A stretch of DNA of 8,159 bases from Phycisphaeraceae bacterium. GTDB lineage: Bacteria > Planctomycetota > Phycisphaerae > Phycisphaerales > Phycisphaeraceae. Position numbers and translations under genes: made by a program. The notes under the pieces were generated by a model, which saw only the letters and a program-made list of their open reading frames with translations, had not been told where the DNA came from and did no database searches. Position 1 is the stretch's first letter. Every line of letters begins with the position of its first letter. Location of the stretch: the NCBI GenBank assembly GCA_029260695.1, contig JAJDCT010000097.1:1-8159 (forward strand). The letters run 5' to 3'. This document shows positions 5,554 through 8,159 of this stretch, in pieces.

Positions 5554-8159
5554 ATGCAATGTTTCTTGGGCCACGGCCGTAAGCCGATGTACGCACCGTT
5601 CCTGATGGTGCTTTGTGGTTTGAGTGTGACGGTGGTGGCGTCTGATGAGTCGGGCGATACACCGCAGACATCGACACCGGGTATGACTTCGGCAGTGGTG
5701 TCAGAGATTGGTGCGCAAGGGGTCGTTGTGACGGCCGGTGAACCGGCCTCCGCCGGGGCGGAAGCGGGGGGGGCTGGGGCGCGCGGCGGCAGGTTGCTGG
5801 CGCAGCCGGGGATGAGCCGTAACGAGTTGGGGGAATTGGTCGAAGTGGTAGTGGATCGTGTGCGTGCGGAGCTTGGGTACCGGGTGGCAGACGATCAGGA
5901 GTCTGGGCGTCTAACCGAAGCGCCCAAGGGCCTGGACGGGCTCGTGACTTTGGCGCGGGTCGACGGTGGAAGTGTGCATCTATTGCAGATCGGCAGCCGG
6001 TCGTTCGTCAGCCAGCCCGGGCAGGTCTGGCTGGTCGGTCAGAGTCTCCGAGACAGCCAGGCGGCTGCGAATGATGATATCGGTCGGGTGGTCAAGATGG
6101 TCGAGGCGGCGGCGCAGTCTCGCCGTGAGCGGGCCCAGAGCGTGGGTCCAGGCGATCTTAAAACCGCACGGATTGAGTTGAGTTACATCGAGGCGGACCG
6201 GTGCCTTGCGGTGCTTAAGAGCCTGGGCATCCAGACGATCGAATACAAGAAGACGGGTGAAGGGGTGGGGCGGGCGTCACTCATCGAGCCGACGGGTCAG
6301 GTGGATACGGCGAGCCTGCCGGCGGTGATGCTGGTCCCGGGGCCCGACGGGGTGGGGCTGGTCGGGGGGTCCAGCGCGACCAATGCCGAGACGATGAGTG
6401 TGGCCACGGACCTGCCGAACATGACCAGCGCCTCGCCGTTGATGCACCTGTTGGTGTTTTATCACCCGCATCGGCCGGAGCAGTACGCCAAGGTGCTGGA
6501 CCTGATCCAGCGTTCAATCGACCTGCCTGCGGGCCAGATCGTGATCGAGGCGATGGTGCTGGAGATTTCCGAGACCGGGTTGAAACAACTGGGCGTGGAG
6601 TGGGAGTTGGAGTCGCCGTTCTTGAGTACCTCGACACTGGACGGGGTTGAAGACGTCCAACTCGGCAGGTTCCCAGCGATCGCGGGCGGCCCGACGCTGG
6701 ACATCACGATCGCGGACATCAGCAACCACTGGCGTGCGCAGATCAAGGCGTTGGTGACGTCCCGCCAGGCCGAGATTCTTTCGCGGCCGAGTGTGTTGAC
6801 GTTGGACAACCGCCAGGCGTCGATCCGAGTCGGTGAGGAGATCCCGATCGCCACGAGCGTCACCGGGACGTTGGGGGGGGACAAGATCAGCTTCAATTTC
6901 AAGTACCTGCCGGTGGGTATCCTGCTGAACGTGCGTCCGCGCATCAGCTCCGACGGCGAAGAAGTGAGTATGCAGATCGATGCGATCGTTTCGGCGCAGG
7001 TGCCCGGCGAAGACCTGGTGATTGTCGATAACGCCGGGGACGAACTCGCCAGGGCGCCACGGATCGCGTCACGGCGTGTGCAGACCCAGACACGCATCGC
7101 CAACAACACGCCGTTCATCATCGGTGGGCTGGTCAGCAAGGACACCGTCGAGTTGGAAGAGAAGGTGCCGTTTCTGGGGGATCTGCCGATCATCGGCAAC
7201 GCGTTCAAGAGCTCGACGAAAGAGCGTCTGAAGCGCGAGGTGATCATCGTCATCACGCCGTACGTCCTGCCGAAGGACCAGATCGTCGGCCGCAACCTGC
7301 CGGAGGACAAAGACACGTTTGACAGCTTTGACAACGAGCTGTTTAGAGACGCTTACCGCATCCGGGCCGAGGACGTATTTGATTTGCGGTTCCTGTTTGA
7401 GAACCTTCAGGTGCAGAAGATGCTGGGTTTGGCGGGGCAGGTGCTGCGCCGTCGGCCAGATTTGGCGGGGATGTACCCGTTCGACCGGTACGCGGATGAT
7501 CGGATCCCCGGGGAGCGGATCCTTGTGTACCGGCAGATGTACGAGGTCATCAAGCGGCGTGGGATCGACGACCACGCCAACCCGTCACGGATGATTTTCT
7601 TCAAAGATGAACCTGAAAGCCCGGCGGGTTTCTCGGTCGAATTCCTCGAGCCGTATCTTAAGGACCGCTTGGGGGTGGAGGAGCCGGGGTTCCTGCAAGA
7701 AGAAAGCGGGTTGTTTGATGGGTTGGGTGACCAGGCGGTGGCGATCATCTTTACCGAGCAGGTTTTTGGCGGTGCGAAAGACGCGCCGACGCAGCCGGTG
7801 CCCGAAATCAAGCTGGTGCAGTGCGCGGACCCGGCGGGCTCCCAGGACCGCAATGCCTGGGGAGCGAAGTTGTGGGAACTCAACCAGCCGGATGCGCAGG
7901 GTCGCCGACGGTTCACGATCCTTCTAAAGGATGAGCGAGACATGCGCCGGCTGCGTCGGGCGGTGGTCGTTAAGAACACCGTACAACTCAATGCCACGCA
8001 CCAGTCGCTTCGGCTGCGGAACTTCACGCAGGGCAGGTTGCTGCTGATGCCAACGATCAAGGACGACCAGGTCTTCCTGATCGACGAGGACGTGGCACAG
8101 TATTTTTTCTACACCGAGCACTACTACCCGGCCTTGCAGAAGGAGCTGCAGCGGGACAT
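5554..8159 (+). CDS. Secretin (type II/III secretion superfamily) with a long C-terminal extension, 3' end missing
   Basis: The frame is open to the right edge and shows 868 residues. A signal peptide is likely: basic 'HGRK' (7-10), a hydrophobic core (14-28) and a 'VVA' cleavage-type site near 29. A Gly/Ala-rich low-complexity linker covers about 55-85. Residues 203-233 look like a small N1-type ring domain, and 297-330 lead into the secretin core with 'IVIEAMVLEIS' (329-339). The core contains 'AEILSRPSVLTLDNRQASI' (406-424), 'VGEEIPI' (426-432) and 'PVGILLNVRPRIS' (453-465). It ends in the secretin signature, 'IIGGLV' (522-527), 'VPFLGDLPIIGNAF' (538-551) and 'VIIVITPYVLP' (563-573). Secretins form multimeric outer-membrane channels. 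At least 295 residues follow with no motif I recognise and no obvious membrane segment. The preceding ABC gene ends 22 bases upstream, suggesting co-transcription. The start could also be the TTG at 5548. Confidence 0.88.
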   Translation, partial: MQCFLGHGRKPMYAPFLMVLCGLSVTVVASDESGDTPQTSTPGMTSAVVSEIGAQGVVVTAGEPASAGAEAGGAGARGGRLLAQPGMSRNELGELVEVVVDRVRAELGYRVADDQESGRLTEAPKGLDGLVTLARVDGGSVHLLQIGSRSFVSQPGQVWLVGQSLRDSQAAANDDIGRVVKMVEAAAQSRRERAQSVGPGDLKTARIELSYIEADRCLAVLKSLGIQTIEYKKTGEGVGRASLIEPTGQVDTASLPAVMLVPGPDGVGLVGGSSATNAETMSVATDLPNMTSASPLMHLLVFYHPHRPEQYAKVLDLIQRSIDLPAGQIVIEAMVLEISETGLKQLGVEWELESPFLSTSTLDGVEDVQLGRFPAIAGGPTLDITIADISNHWRAQIKALVTSRQAEILSRPSVLTLDNRQASIRVGEEIPIATSVTGTLGGDKISFNFKYLPVGILLNVRPRISSDGEEVSMQIDAIVSAQVPGEDLVIVDNAGDELARAPRIASRRVQTQTRIANNTPFIIGGLVSKDTVELEEKVPFLGDLPIIGNAFKSSTKERLKREVIIVITPYVLPKDQIVGRNLPEDKDTFDSFDNELFRDAYRIRAEDVFDLRFLFENLQVQKMLGLAGQVLRRRPDLAGMYPFDRYADDRIPGERILVYRQMYEVIKRRGIDDHANPSRMIFFKDEPESPAGFSVEFLEPYLKDRLGVEEPGFLQEESGLFDGLGDQAVAIIFTEQVFGGAKDAPTQPVPEIKLVQCADPAGSQDRNAWGAKLWELNQPDAQGRRRFTILLKDERDMRRLRRAVVVKNTVQLNATHQSLRLRNFTQGRLLLMPTIKDDQVFLIDEDVAQYFFYTEHYYPALQKELQRD

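Noticed and set aside
5569..5628. Lipoprotein signal at the cysteine in 'MVLCG' of the secretin
   Set aside because: The residue before the Cys is Leu, not Gly/Ala/Ser as a lipobox needs; an ordinary signal peptide fits better.
6462..7334. 290-residue open frame on the minus strand across the secretin core
   Set aside because: It is antisense to the secretin signature; composition is Ser/Arg/Thr-rich and no family feature is visible.
7407..8060. 217-residue open frame on the minus strand in the secretin extension
   Set aside because: The plus-strand frame runs through without a stop and has more protein-like composition; the antisense product is Ser/Arg-rich without motifs.

Overview
The window looks like chromosomal DNA from a Planctomycetota bacterium, most likely class Phycisphaerae. 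The main evidence is the protein at the left edge. It has a C-terminal PEP-CTERM sorting tail preceded by two dockerin-like EF-hand loops, each followed by 'VLGNWN', a combination I associate with the many secreted proteins of Phycisphaerae. GC is moderately high, by eye about 60%. Shine-Dalgarno signals are weak, which also fits the group. No RNA gene, insertion sequence, CRISPR array or phage gene was seen.

Layout. (1) 1-768, plus strand: the 3' part of a PEP-CTERM/dockerin-like secreted protein, its stop codon lying in the loop of a strong hairpin. (2) 854-3535, minus strand, convergent with the first gene: a complete 893-residue glycoside phosphorylase-like protein of the GH94 type (cellobiose phosphorylase superfamily). 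(3) 3536-3767: a divergent intergenic region. On the phosphorylase side it carries an 18-bp near-perfect palindrome resembling a LacI-family operator, overlapping a possible promoter. On the other side it carries an extended -10 element almost touching the next start codon. (4) 3768-5531, plus strand: a full-length MsbA-type ABC exporter half-transporter. (5) 5554-8159, plus strand, 22 bases later: a secretin (outer-membrane gate of the type II/III secretion and type IV pilus superfamily). It runs off the right edge and has at least 296 residues after the end of the secretin domain.

How the parts may work together. The phosphorylase probably degrades an imported or released beta-linked disaccharide in the cytoplasm by phosphorolysis. 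The LacI-like site suggests sugar-controlled expression. The ABC exporter and secretin are probably one transcription unit, which would put an inner-membrane pump and an outer-membrane channel under shared expression. No other type II secretion or pilus gene is visible in the window. The pairing and the large secretin extension are the least expected features here, and a shared export function is inference only.
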